In this document: in pieces, positions 12,816 to 20,260 of the stretch
Numbering within the stretch: the first letter of the stretch is position 1
Layout: each line of letters starts with the position of its first letter
Origin: Roseburia sp.
GTDB taxonomy: Bacteria > Bacillota > Clostridia > Lachnospirales > Lachnospiraceae
Length of the DNA: 41,368 bases
Assembly: GCA_023664265.1 (NCBI GenBank)
Contig: JAMPFV010000023.1
Span: 1-41,368 of the forward strand
Direction of reading: 5' to 3'
Translations under genes and position numbers: made by a program
The notes under the pieces: generated by a model
The model's database searches: none
The model's input: the letters and a program-made list of their open reading frames with translations, nothing else
What the model was told of the DNA's origin: nothing

Positions 12816-14387
12816 ATGTTAAAAATCGCGAATTACGCAAGAAAATCAAATTTTTCAGATACGTCCGATTCTACGGATGTACAGTATACCCTTGGCGCGG
12901 AATACTGCAAATCCCATTATGCCGATTATGAATTATACCGATATGAGGATGAGGGCTTCACGGGAGCCAATACCAGCCGCCCTGATTATAACCGCCTTGT
13001 GGCTGATATTAAAGATGGTAAGTTAAATGTGGTCATCTGCTACAAGATTGACCGCATCAGCAGGAACGTTCTTGATTTTTCCAATTTCTTTTCACTCTTA
13101 ACCGAACACAATGTAGAATTTGTGAGCATCAAAGAGCAGATTGATACCAGTACCCCTCTGGGGCGCGCAATGATGTACATATGCTCCGTATTCGCCCAGA
13201 TGGAGCGTGAAACCATCGCTGAACGTGTTACGGACAACATGACGCAACTGGCAAAGTCCGGAAAATGGACAGGCGGGAAAGCGCCCACGGGCTTCCAACT
13301 TAAACGGATTAATATTGAGGGAAAAAAGCATTCCGTTCTTGTTGAGAACCCCGAAGAAATTCCTTATCTGAATATGGTTGTTGATACCTTTTTAGATGGC
13401 AACTACTCCCTGCATGGATTGGAAGCATACTTCAGGCGCAAAGGCATTAAAACTCTTAACGGCGGGTATTTTGCTGCCACGCAACTATATAATATTCTGA
13501 GAAACCCGCACTATGCCGCAGCCGATAAATCCACCCTTGAATATTTTAAATCCCTCGGATGCTCTATCGGATGTGACGAGAGTAAGTTTACGGGAGAATA
13601 CGGAATTATAGCATACGGCAGAACATCCGGCGGAAAGAGGCAAAAGCACACCGTCAACCCGCCGGAAAAATGGATCATAACCGTCGGGCTTCATCATCCG
13701 CTTATAAGCTCCGAAAAGTGGCTGTCAATTCAGGATCGTTTTGGGAAAAACCTGTTTGACAAGACCCGCAAGTACAAAATAGGTATCTTAAATGGCGTGC
13801 TTCACTGCTCCTGCGGCTATTCCATGAAAGCCAAACATACGGTAAGCAACGCCTGTCACAAAGCATATGACAATTATTTTTGCCGGAACAGGAGCCGGCG
13901 CGGTGTTGAATACTGCGACCGTGCATCCGTTCCCGTGGCAATGCTGGATAACGCCGTGATTGAAATATTAAAAAATATTGCCTTGGATAAAAGCACAATA
14001 GACAACTACATTCCGAAGAACACTGAAGCCGCGGCTATGCGCTCACGCTCCGAAATACAGAAGGACATTGATAAGGCAGAAGCAAAGATAAACAACCTTA
14101 CATCTGCCCTTGGTGCAAACTCTGACTCCTCTGCTGCCAAATACATAATCACGGAAATAGAGCAGTCCGATAAGCGAATCGCAGCTTTAAAGTATGAGCT
14201 GTTGGAACTCTCTGCCAGAGAGCGTGCGTCCGCCAAGTCCGAAAAAGACACGGAGAACAAATACAAAATGGTCTGCCACATTGTCGATAATCTCGATGCC
14301 TTGGATTATGACGAACTAAACGGCCTTATCCGTGACCTGCTCAAGGAATGCATCTGGGACGGTGCCAACCTGAGTATAAAGCTGTAG
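12816..14387 (+). CDS. Large serine recombinase (integrase/excisionase)
   Basis: 523 residues. Resolvase/invertase catalytic domain at 1-150: nucleophilic Ser11 in YARKSN, then the usual VVICYKIDRISRNVLDF and ERETIAERVTDNM helix. A recombinase domain follows, then a zinc-ribbon region (CSCGYSMKA, YFCRNRSRRGVEYC) and a C-terminal coiled coil (about 410-480), the standard order for phage and transposon integrases of this class. The start at 12816 is 19 codons inside the longest frame, with AAAGGATG 7 nt before it. It is the outermost gene of the element: its stop lies just before the interrupted tyrosine integrase, as expected when the att site is next to the recombinase. Confidence 0.93.
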   Translation: MLKIANYARKSNFSDTSDSTDVQYTLGAEYCKSHYADYELYRYEDEGFTGANTSRPDYNRLVADIKDGKLNVVICYKIDRISRNVLDFSNFFSLLTEHNVEFVSIKEQIDTSTPLGRAMMYICSVFAQMERETIAERVTDNMTQLAKSGKWTGGKAPTGFQLKRINIEGKKHSVLVENPEEIPYLNMVVDTFLDGNYSLHGLEAYFRRKGIKTLNGGYFAATQLYNILRNPHYAAADKSTLEYFKSLGCSIGCDESKFTGEYGIIAYGRTSGGKRQKHTVNPPEKWIITVGLHHPLISSEKWLSIQDRFGKNLFDKTRKYKIGILNGVLHCSCGYSMKAKHTVSNACHKAYDNYFCRNRSRRGVEYCDRASVPVAMLDNAVIEILKNIALDKSTIDNYIPKNTEAAAMRSRSEIQKDIDKAEAKINNLTSALGANSDSSAAKYIITEIEQSDKRIAALKYELLELSARERASAKSEKDTENKYKMVCHIVDNLDALDYDELNGLIRDLLKECIWDGANLSIKL

Positions 14388-14399
14388 TTTTTTTCTCTC

Positions 14400-14590
14400 C
14401 TTTTTATTTTGCGACCTTCGGCTATCACGCGTGGAAGCAGGGGCATGACCCCGTTGTCATTATGTTTATTTTCAACCACTCGTCCCTGTCCGTCACGAAG
14501 CGGTATCTGTGCATCGATCAGGACGACAAGGACGCCGTATACCGCGACATCTATAAAAGCCCCCGGGGAAAATTCCGCCATCCGGCATAA
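14400..14590 (+). pseudogene. C-terminal remnant of a tyrosine recombinase (integrase)
   Basis: In frame to the stop at 14588-14590, the sequence reads TFGYHAWKQGHDPVVIM, then FNHSSLSVTKRYLCI and QDDKDAVY. This is the end of a phage-type tyrosine recombinase: the H of the R-x-x-R box region, the FNHSS segment and the catalytic-tyrosine motif TKRYL. Everything before it, including the first catalytic Arg, is missing; the reading frame runs back into the end of the serine recombinase gene. A terminator (14668-14695) follows. The N-terminal part should lie at the other end of the element, outside the window. Confidence 0.8.
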
Positions 14591-14627
14591 TCTCCGCCCG
14601 CTTTCGGAATCCCGCCATCCGGCATAA
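14575..14627. repeat. Two copies of a 16-bp direct repeat
   Basis: CCGCCATCCGGCATAA occurs at 14575-14590 (spanning the stop codon of the integrase remnant) and again at 14612-14627, 37 bp apart. Likely a local duplication of the gene end. Confidence 0.7.
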
Positions 14628-14667
14628 CCCCGCCGTTTGCGGACAATAAGCTTCATATCCGTACTAT

Positions 14668-14695
14668 GCCCGCCGTTTGATCATGCGGGCTTTTT
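14668..14695 (+). terminator. Intrinsic terminator behind the integrase remnant
   Basis: GCCCGC (14668-14673), 11-nt loop, GCGGGC (14685-14690), TTTTT. Confidence 0.75.
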
Positions 14696-14774
14696 GGCAT
14701 GTCCCGATATGTCTTTTTGTTTTTATGGGGAATCCAAGAGGAAAAGAAAAATGAAAAAATATTTCAAAAAGGTA

Positions 14775-14801
14775 TAAAGTTTTAAAAACCTCTGCCGATA
14801 T
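14775..14801 (+). promoter_or_regulatory. Sigma-28/SigD-type promoter (perfect consensus)
   Basis: TAAA (14775-14778), 15 nt, GCCGATAT (14794-14801). This is the exact consensus of the motility sigma factor (SigD, FliA) of Gram-positive bacteria. No coding sequence follows; a hairpin starts about 10 nt after the predicted start site. Confidence 0.65.
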
Positions 14802-14806
14802 ATAGA

Positions 14807-14862
14807 GTGTAAGCAGAAAGATGCAACAATTTAATCAAAATGTTGCATCTTTCATTTTTATT
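14807..14862 (+). ncRNA. Candidate sigma-28-driven short RNA ending in a hairpin
   Basis: From a start near 14807 the transcript would contain a perfect 12-bp inverted repeat (14817-14828 and 14841-14852; 12-nt AT-rich loop) followed by a T-rich run (CATTTTTATTATA). The product would be about 50-55 nt. No open reading frame fits. The hairpin could instead be only a terminator for read-through from the left. Confidence 0.4.
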
Positions 14863-14971
14863 ATACCTTATATTCCTATATCCATACCGTCACAAAAGAA
14901 AATTCAATCGGGCAGGAACGGTTCTTCGCCCTATCCGCCGCGCGGCCCATGCACCGCTTCCTATAGAACCA

Positions 14972-15010
14972 AAAACGGAGGGCGCAGCCTGCGCTGCCGC
15001 CCTCCGTTTT
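14972..15010. terminator. Bidirectional intrinsic terminator of the etf operon
   Basis: AAAACGGAGGGCG (14972-14984) pairs perfectly with CGCCCTCCGTTTT (14998-15010), with further pairing CAGC/GCTG inside. A-run and T-run on both sides make it work in both directions; it ends the butyrate operon on the minus strand. Confidence 0.85.
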
Positions 15011-15028
15011 ATACACAACTCCGTATCG

Positions 15029-15105
15029 TATTTATACCGTATTTATGCCACATTCATGTTGCATTTATGCTACATTTATGTTGCATTTATGTTGCATTCA
15101 TCATA
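15029..15105. repeat. Seven tandem 11-bp repeats downstream of etfA
   Basis: Seven consecutive 11-bp units of the form (C/T)ATTTATG(T/C)TG or close variants, 15029-15105, between the etfA stop and the terminator. In the mRNA (minus strand) they read as repeats of CAACATAAATG. Units 4, 5 and 6 are nearly identical; the outer ones have diverged. Confidence 0.85.
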
Positions 15106-15124
15106 ACTGTCCCGTCACACCGTT

Positions 15125-16171
15125 TTAATTCTTTGCGGCCATTTCCGCCTTAATCTGCTCGGTGAGCATCGGCAAAATCTTATTCAAGTCGCCCACAATG
15201 CCGTAATCCGCCACATCGAAAATCGGTGCGGTCTCATCCTTGTTGATGGCGATGATGATATCGGACTCCTCCATGCCTGCCAGATGCTGGATAGCGCCGG
15301 AAATGCCAATCGCGAAATATACATTTGGGCGAACGGTCTTACCGGTCTGTCCGACCTGCAGATCCTTGCTCTTCCAGCCCGCATCCACTACTGCACGGGA
15401 GCAGCTTACCGTACCGCCGATTGCCTCCGCCAGATCATCCAGCAGCTTGAAGTTCTCAGGGCTTCCGACGCCGCGGCCACCGGAAACGAGGATTTTCGCA
15501 TCCATAATGTCCACCGTATCGGACAGGCTTTTTACAACCTTAACAATCTCCACATACTTGTTGTCCGGTGTAAAGCCGGGGTTAAACTCCTCCACTACCG
15601 CCTTTGCGCCGTCCTTCTTCGGAAGCTTCTGCATAACGCCCGGGCGTACCGTCGCCATCTGCGGACGGAAATCCGGACATGCAATCGTGGCGATGGTGTT
15701 GCCGCCAAACGCAGGACGCGTCATCAAAAGCTGGTTGTGCTTCTGCTCCTTTCCCGGGATAGGGTTGATCGGGAAGTCGCCGATTTCAAGAGAGGTACAG
15801 TCTGCCGTGAGTCCTGTATGTACTCTCGCAGATACTCTCGGGCCAAGGTCGCGGCCGATTGCCGTAGCGCCCACCAGCAAAATCTCCGGCTTATACTGAT
15901 TGATCACCGACGCCAGCGCATGTGCGTACGGCTCTGTCCTGTACTCCTTCAGCTCAGGGTCATCTACCACGATAACCTTGTCCGCGCCGTAAGCCGCAAG
16001 CTCATCCGCAAGCTCCTTCACGCCGCTTCCGACCAAAACCGCTGTTACCTGTGTTGCCAACTTCTCGGCAAGCCTCTTGCCCTCTCCGATCAACTCAAGC
16101 GCAATACCGCTCACCTTGTTATCTACCTGCTGCGCAAAGACAAACACGCCTTTATATTCTTCTAAGTTCAT
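15125..16171 (-). CDS. etfA: Electron transfer flavoprotein alpha subunit
   Basis: 348 residues. The N-terminal domain (1-200) has the usual EtfA opening and ATAIGRDLGPRVSARVHTGLTADCT. The C-terminal FAD-binding domain is marked by SGGRGVGSPENFKLLDDLAEA, SRAVVDAGW and VGQTGKTVRPNVYFAIGISGAIQHLAGM. With EtfB and Bcd it forms the cytoplasmic electron-bifurcating complex that reduces crotonyl-CoA with NADH and passes electrons to ferredoxin. Last gene of the operon; GGAGG before the start; 34 nt from etfB. Downstream lie the 11-bp repeats and the terminator. Confidence 0.96.
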   Translation of the reverse strand: MNLEEYKGVFVFAQQVDNKVSGIALELIGEGKRLAEKLATQVTAVLVGSGVKELADELAAYGADKVIVVDDPELKEYRTEPYAHALASVINQYKPEILLVGATAIGRDLGPRVSARVHTGLTADCTSLEIGDFPINPIPGKEQKHNQLLMTRPAFGGNTIATIACPDFRPQMATVRPGVMQKLPKKDGAKAVVEEFNPGFTPDNKYVEIVKVVKSLSDTVDIMDAKILVSGGRGVGSPENFKLLDDLAEAIGGTVSCSRAVVDAGWKSKDLQVGQTGKTVRPNVYFAIGISGAIQHLAGMEESDIIIAINKDETAPIFDVADYGIVGDLNKILPMLTEQIKAEMAAKN

Positions 16172-16205
16172 GTTAAACCTCCATAATAATTATGATTGCG
16201 ATTCA

Positions 16206-16988
16206 TTAGATCACATGCTTCTCTTTTAACTTGCCCATGATGTAGGAAACGGACTCGTTCGGATCCAGTGTAACCTTCTCGCCCTGTCCCTTTCTAACCT
16301 TGTCGGACGCTCTTGCAATCTGTGTCGGAGAGCCCTTTAAGCCAAGGTTGGAGTCCTCGACATCCTTCAAATCAGCCCTGCCCCAAGTGGTAATCTCCGC
16401 CTTATACGCGTCAAAGATTCCGCCGGGCGTCATGTAGCGCGGCTCGTTCAGCTCCGCAAGCGCCGTGACCAGACAAGGCATCTTTGCCTTTAACACATGG
16501 TATCTGTCGTCATACTGGCGTTCTACGACAACGCTGTCGCCCTCAATCTCAATCTTCTGCGCGTAAGAGATTACGGGAATGCCAAGGTGCTCGGATATCT
16601 GCGGGCCAACCTGCGCCGTATCTCCGTCAATCGCCTGACGGCCTGTGATGATCAAATCATAGTCAAGGTTGCGGATCGCGCCCGCAAGCGTCTGGGAGGT
16701 CGCCCATGTATCGGCGCCGCCGAGCACTCTGTCTGTCACAAGAATGCCCTTGTCCGCGCCCATCGCAAGCGCCTCACGGAGAACCTCCTCCGCCTTGGGA
16801 AGTCCCATTGTGACAACCGTTACCTCCGCGCCATACTTGTCCTTCAATCTCAATGCCGCCTCAAGGCCCGCTTTGTCGTCAGGGTTCATAATGGTCAGCA
16901 TGGCAGCTCTATCAAGTGTACCGTCAGGATTGAACTTTACGCCACCCTTTGTGTCAGGTACCTGTTTTACACATACTACAACTTTCAT
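16206..16988 (-). CDS. etfB: Electron transfer flavoprotein beta subunit
   Basis: 260 residues, beginning MKVVVCVKQVPDTKG, the standard EtfB start. It has ITGRQAIDGDTAQVGPQISEHLGIP, the EtfB signature. It holds the second flavin (the bifurcating FAD in clostridial Bcd-Etf complexes) and pairs with EtfA. AAGGAG precedes the ATG. It is separated from bcd by 171 bp, unusually long for this operon, so an extra promoter or processing site between the two is possible. Confidence 0.96.
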   Translation of the reverse strand: MKVVVCVKQVPDTKGGVKFNPDGTLDRAAMLTIMNPDDKAGLEAALRLKDKYGAEVTVVTMGLPKAEEVLREALAMGADKGILVTDRVLGGADTWATSQTLAGAIRNLDYDLIITGRQAIDGDTAQVGPQISEHLGIPVISYAQKIEIEGDSVVVERQYDDRYHVLKAKMPCLVTALAELNEPRYMTPGGIFDAYKAEITTWGRADLKDVEDSNLGLKGSPTQIARASDKVRKGQGEKVTLDPNESVSYIMGKLKEKHVI

Positions 16989-17159
16989 TGCTTATTCTCC
17001 TTATATTATTTAATTTTTACATTGCTCACATGAACGAAACGTGCACTCGAAAGCTTCGCTTTCTCGTTCGCGCGTTGCGCCGCACCGCGCTCCGACTTTA
17101 TAATCAGCCAATTTCTCCTGCAAGCAAGAAAATTGTCTGCTTACAAAGTCTTGCACGTC
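16989..17159. other. 171-bp bcd-etfB gap with hairpin-rich sequence
   Basis: No open frame. Contains a short stable hairpin (GAAAGC TTC GCTTTC, near 17050) inside a GC-rich, repeat-like stretch rich in CGAACGAG-type words, then AT-rich sequence up to the etfB ribosome-binding site. It looks like an inserted intergenic repeat, but I cannot confirm other copies. Confidence 0.4.
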
Positions 17160-18326
17160 TTACTTTAACAGATTCGCGGAGATTACCATCCTCTGGACTT
17201 CGCTGGTTCCCTCGTAGATTTCCGTAATCTTGGCGTCTCTCATCATGCGCTCTACCTCGTACTCTCTGGTGTAGCCGTAGCCGCCGTGGAGCTGAACCGC
17301 CTTCGTCGTCACCTCCATCGCCATCTCTGCCGCATAGAGCTTTGCCATAGCCGCCTCCACATTGTAGGAGGTCTTGTGGTCCTTTGTATACTGATCCTTC
17401 GTGCACGCCGCTCTGTATACCATAAACTGCGCCGCCTGCGCCTTCGTCGCCATATCCGCAAGCTGGAACTGCGTATTCTGGAACGCGCCGATTGCGCGGC
17501 CGAACTGCTTTCTCTCCTTTACATACGCAACCGTTCTCTCGAGCGCGCCCTCACCGATGCCAAGCGCCTGCGCCGCGATACCGATACGCCCGCCGTCCAA
17601 GGTATGCATCGCGATATTGAAGCCCTTGCCCTGCTGTCCGAGCAGGTTGTCCTTTGGGATACGGCAATCCGTAAAGATTAACTCGTATGTAGAAGAACCG
17701 CGGATACCCATCTTCTTCTCCTTCGTGCCGAAGGTGAAGCCGGGCGTTCCCTTCTCTACGATAAACGCCGATATTTCTTTTGTCATTTTGCCGCGCTTCT
17801 CGACAACGCCGGTGATGGCAAAGATAACATAGACATCCGCTTCCTTACCGTTGGTGATAAAAATCTTGGAGCCGTTGAGCACCCACTCGTCTCCCTCCAA
17901 TACGGCCTTGGTCTGCTGTCCCTGTGCGTCTGTACCCGCGCCGGGCTCTGTAAGGCCAAATGCGCCGATTTTCTTTCCACTCGCAAGGTCTGGCAGATAC
18001 TTCTGCTTCTGCTCCTCCGTGCCGAAGGTCAAGATCGGGTCGCAGCACAGCGAGGTGTGCGCGGACACGATAACCGCCGTCGTACCGCAAACCTTCGCCA
18101 GCTCCTCCACGCACATCGCGTAGGTCAGGACGTCACAGCCCTGTCCGCCATACTCCTTGGGAATGGGGATTCCCATAAAGCCGGCCTTCGCCATCTTCTC
18201 GACGGTGGCTCTCGGAAATTCCTCCGTCTCGTCTACTTCGATTGCAAGAGGCTTTACCTCTTTTTCAGCGAACTCCTTGAAAAGAGCCCTCGCCATTTCA
18301 TGCTCTTTACTCAATGTAAAATCCAT
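17160..18326 (-). CDS. bcd: Butyryl-CoA dehydrogenase (short-chain acyl-CoA dehydrogenase)
   Basis: 388 residues, typical of the family. Conserved blocks: FGLTEPGAGTDAQGQQT (FAD and substrate binding), GSKIFITNG, KMGIRGSSTYELIF, and catalytic Glu372 in IYEGTSEVQRM. Reduces crotonyl-CoA to butyryl-CoA, coupled by EtfAB to ferredoxin reduction. Placed between hbd and etfB in the usual clostridial order. Start at 18326 with MDFTLSKEHEMAR, a perfect family start. Confidence 0.95.
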   Translation of the reverse strand: MDFTLSKEHEMARALFKEFAEKEVKPLAIEVDETEEFPRATVEKMAKAGFMGIPIPKEYGGQGCDVLTYAMCVEELAKVCGTTAVIVSAHTSLCCDPILTFGTEEQKQKYLPDLASGKKIGAFGLTEPGAGTDAQGQQTKAVLEGDEWVLNGSKIFITNGKEADVYVIFAITGVVEKRGKMTKEISAFIVEKGTPGFTFGTKEKKMGIRGSSTYELIFTDCRIPKDNLLGQQGKGFNIAMHTLDGGRIGIAAQALGIGEGALERTVAYVKERKQFGRAIGAFQNTQFQLADMATKAQAAQFMVYRAACTKDQYTKDHKTSYNVEAAMAKLYAAEMAMEVTTKAVQLHGGYGYTREYEVERMMRDAKITEIYEGTSEVQRMVISANLLK

Positions 18327-18386
18327 GTTATTGTTCCTCCATTTTATACTATATTATTTCAACTGTCTCTATCGTCTTTCCCGCTG

Positions 18387-19226
18387 TTATTTAGAATAGT
18401 CGTAGAAGCCCTTTCCGGTCTTTCTGCCGAGCTTGCCGGCGCGAACCATCTTTCTCAGAAGCGGGTGCGGGCGATACTTGGAATCTCCCGTCTCGTTCTG
18501 CAGTACCTCCATGATTGCGAGCACGATATCAAGACCCACCAAATCGCCGAGCGCCAGAGGCCCCATCGGATGGGATGCGCCGAGCTTCATCGCCTCATCA
18601 ATATCCGCCACACTCGCGATGCCGTCCGCGTAGATGCCGATTGCCTCGTTGATCATCGGAATCAGGATTCTGTTTACGACAAAGCCGGGCGCTTCCTTGA
18701 CCTCCACCGGCGTCTTGCCAATCTCAGTGGAAATCGCCTTAATCTTCTCCACCAGCTCCGCAGGGGTATTCTCACCCGCGATAACCTCCACCAGCTTCAT
18801 TCTGTCAGCAGGATTGAAGAAGTGCATCCCGATCATGGGCCTGTCCAGACCTGCGCCGATTTCCGTGATGGAGAGGGAGGAAGTGTTTGTCGCGAACATG
18901 CAGTCCGGCTTTACAATCGCCTGCAGCTCCTTGAAAGTTGTCTTCTTAATCTCCATATTCTCGGGCGCAACCTCGATCACAAGGTCACAGTCCGTACAGA
19001 TGTCCTTTAAGCCCGTTGTAATCTTGCCTGCAATCTCGTCCGCCTTCTCCTGTGTGATTTTCTCCTTGCCCACGAGGAAGTTGAGATTTTTCAAAATCTT
19101 CGCCTTTCCGCCGTCCGCAAACTCCTGCTTAATGTCACATAAGCATACCTCGTATCCGTCTGTCATTGCGAACGCCTGCGCGATTCCGGAACCCATTGTC
19201 CCCGCACCGATAATCCCTACCTTCAT
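18387..19226 (-). CDS. hbd: 3-hydroxybutyryl-CoA dehydrogenase
   Basis: 279 residues. Rossmann motif [17 protein letters not shown] at residues 4-20. Catalytic region: [19 protein letters not shown], and [22 protein letters not shown]-terminal dimerisation domain present ([12 protein letters not shown] end). Reduces acetoacetyl-CoA to 3-hydroxybutyryl-CoA. Its ATG shares bases with the stop of the 65-aa membrane-protein gene upstream (ATGA), and its AAGGAGG ribosome-binding site lies inside that gene, so its translation is coupled to that gene. Confidence 0.96.
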   Translation of the reverse strand: MKVGIIGAGTMGSGIAQAFAMTDGYEVCLCDIKQEFADGGKAKILKNLNFLVGKEKITQEKADEIAGKITTGLKDICTDCDLVIEVAPENMEIKKTTFKELQAIVKPDCMFATNTSSLSITEIGAGLDRPMIGMHFFNPADRMKLVEVIAGENTPAELVEKIKAISTEIGKTPVEVKEAPGFVVNRILIPMINEAIGIYADGIASVADIDEAMKLGASHPMGPLALGDLVGLDIVLAIMEVLQNETGDSKYRPHPLLRKMVRAGKLGRKTGKGFYDYSK

Positions 19227-19420
19227 TGTAAGTCCTCCTTATTCTTTACATTCTTATTTTTTCTGTTTTCTAAGAAAATTTGTATTCCGCCAATGCCAAA
19301 ACAGATTCCGGACATTGTCAGCCAAATATTTCCCCGAACCGCTTCTATCGGAATCATGATCACCGCAGCCGCCATGAGCATTATGCCCGCCATGATTCTG
19401 CCGCCTCTTTTTATGTCCAC
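19223..19420 (-). CDS. Small two-helix membrane protein inside the butyrate operon
   Basis: 65 residues, GTG start at 19420 with AGGAGG 7 nt upstream, 15 nt after the crt stop. After a short basic N-terminus come two hydrophobic helices (about residues 10-27, [18 protein letters not shown], and 32-50, [19 protein letters not shown]), then a charged cytoplasmic-looking tail [15 protein letters not shown]. It overlaps hbd by 4 nt. I know no such member of the thl-crt-hbd-bcd-etf operon, and I do not recognise the family. It could tether or regulate the pathway at the membrane, or be a passenger maintained only for hbd coupling. Confidence 0.7.
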   Translation of the reverse strand: MDIKRGGRIMAGIMLMAAAVIMIPIEAVRGNIWLTMSGICFGIGGIQIFLENRKNKNVKNKEDLQ

Positions 19421-19434
19421 ATCAGCGCCTCCTG

Positions 19435-20220
19435 TCAGCAGTTCTTGAACGGCTCCTTCACCTTTTCCTTGTTCTTATCTAAGAAAAACGCCATGCCGTA
19501 CTTCTGATCCTCCGTCTCAAAGCAGTCGCCAAACAGCTTCTCCTCGATGACAACCGCCTGATCCATATCGACATCCAAGCCCTCGTTGATGGCCTTCTTG
19601 CAGTTGCGGACGGCGATTGGCGCATTCTTCGCAATGCCCGACGCCATCTTCTCCGCCTGCGCCATCAGCTCCTCCGCCGGATAAACCGCATTGACAAGAC
19701 CGATTCGATAAGCCTCGTCCGCCTTGATGTTTCTCGCCGTATAAATCATCTGCTTTGCCATTCCCGCGCCTACCAGACGCGCCAGACGCTGCGTACCGCC
19801 AAAGCCTGGGGTGATGCCAAGGCCGACCTCGGGTTGTCCAAACACCGCGTTGTCAGAGCAGATCCTGATATCACAGCTCATTGCAAGCTCACAGCCGCCG
19901 CCGAGCGCAAAGCCGTTGACCGCCGCAATCACGGGAATCGGGAAGGTCTCAAGCTTCCTGAAAACATCATTGCCCTTCTTGCCGAAGGCCTCCCCCTCCG
20001 CCTTGGTGAGCGTGCTCATCTCACCGATGTCCGCGCCCGCCACAAAGGACTTCGCACCCGCGCCCGTAAGGATCAGGCACCTCACCGCATTCAGATCTAC
20101 CGCGTCCAGCGCCGCGTCCAGCTCGTCAAGCACTTGGGAATTCAGCGCGTTTAACGCCTTCTCGCGGTTGATGGTAATCTTGCCCACCGCACCGTTTTCT
20201 TCATATAAAATATATTCCAT
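19435..20220 (-). CDS. crt: 3-hydroxybutyryl-CoA dehydratase (crotonase)
   Basis: 261 residues of the enoyl-CoA hydratase family. Oxyanion-hole region (KSFVAGADIGEM), and both catalytic glutamates: Glu111 in GGGCELAMSCDIRI and Glu131 in GQPEVGLGITPGFGGTQRL. Dehydrates 3-hydroxybutyryl-CoA to crotonyl-CoA. Starts 40 nt after the thl stop. Confidence 0.95.
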   Translation of the reverse strand: MEYILYEENGAVGKITINREKALNALNSQVLDELDAALDAVDLNAVRCLILTGAGAKSFVAGADIGEMSTLTKAEGEAFGKKGNDVFRKLETFPIPVIAAVNGFALGGGCELAMSCDIRICSDNAVFGQPEVGLGITPGFGGTQRLARLVGAGMAKQMIYTARNIKADEAYRIGLVNAVYPAEELMAQAEKMASGIAKNAPIAVRNCKKAINEGLDVDMDQAVVIEEKLFGDCFETEDQKYGMAFFLDKNKEKVKEPFKNC

Positions 20221-20260
20221 CTCGCTCTCTCTCCTTCTCTTTCATGGACTCAGGACTTCT

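Larger units (their letters stand above)
1..14400. mobile_element. Right end of an integrated mobile element (HUH Rep, ParAB, serine recombinase)
   Basis: Seen: partition genes (ParA, ParB), an HUH replication initiator, an Xre-type regulator, many tiny phage-like genes and a large serine recombinase occur together, and base composition is more AT-rich than the metabolic genes to the right. The recombinase stop at 14387 is followed at once by the C-terminal end of a tyrosine integrase, which I take as the junction. Inference: the element can exist as a replicating circle (rolling-circle initiator plus partition) and integrates by serine recombination, as an integrated plasmid, phage-plasmid or satellite would. 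No capsid, relaxase or type IV secretion genes are visible, but the element continues past the left edge, so its class stays open. Confidence 0.8.

Noticed and set aside
15240..16165. Long plus-strand open frames over etfA and similar ones over thl, crt and GH3
   Set aside because: Antisense shadows of GC-rich, well-conserved genes; no start signals and no family resemblance.
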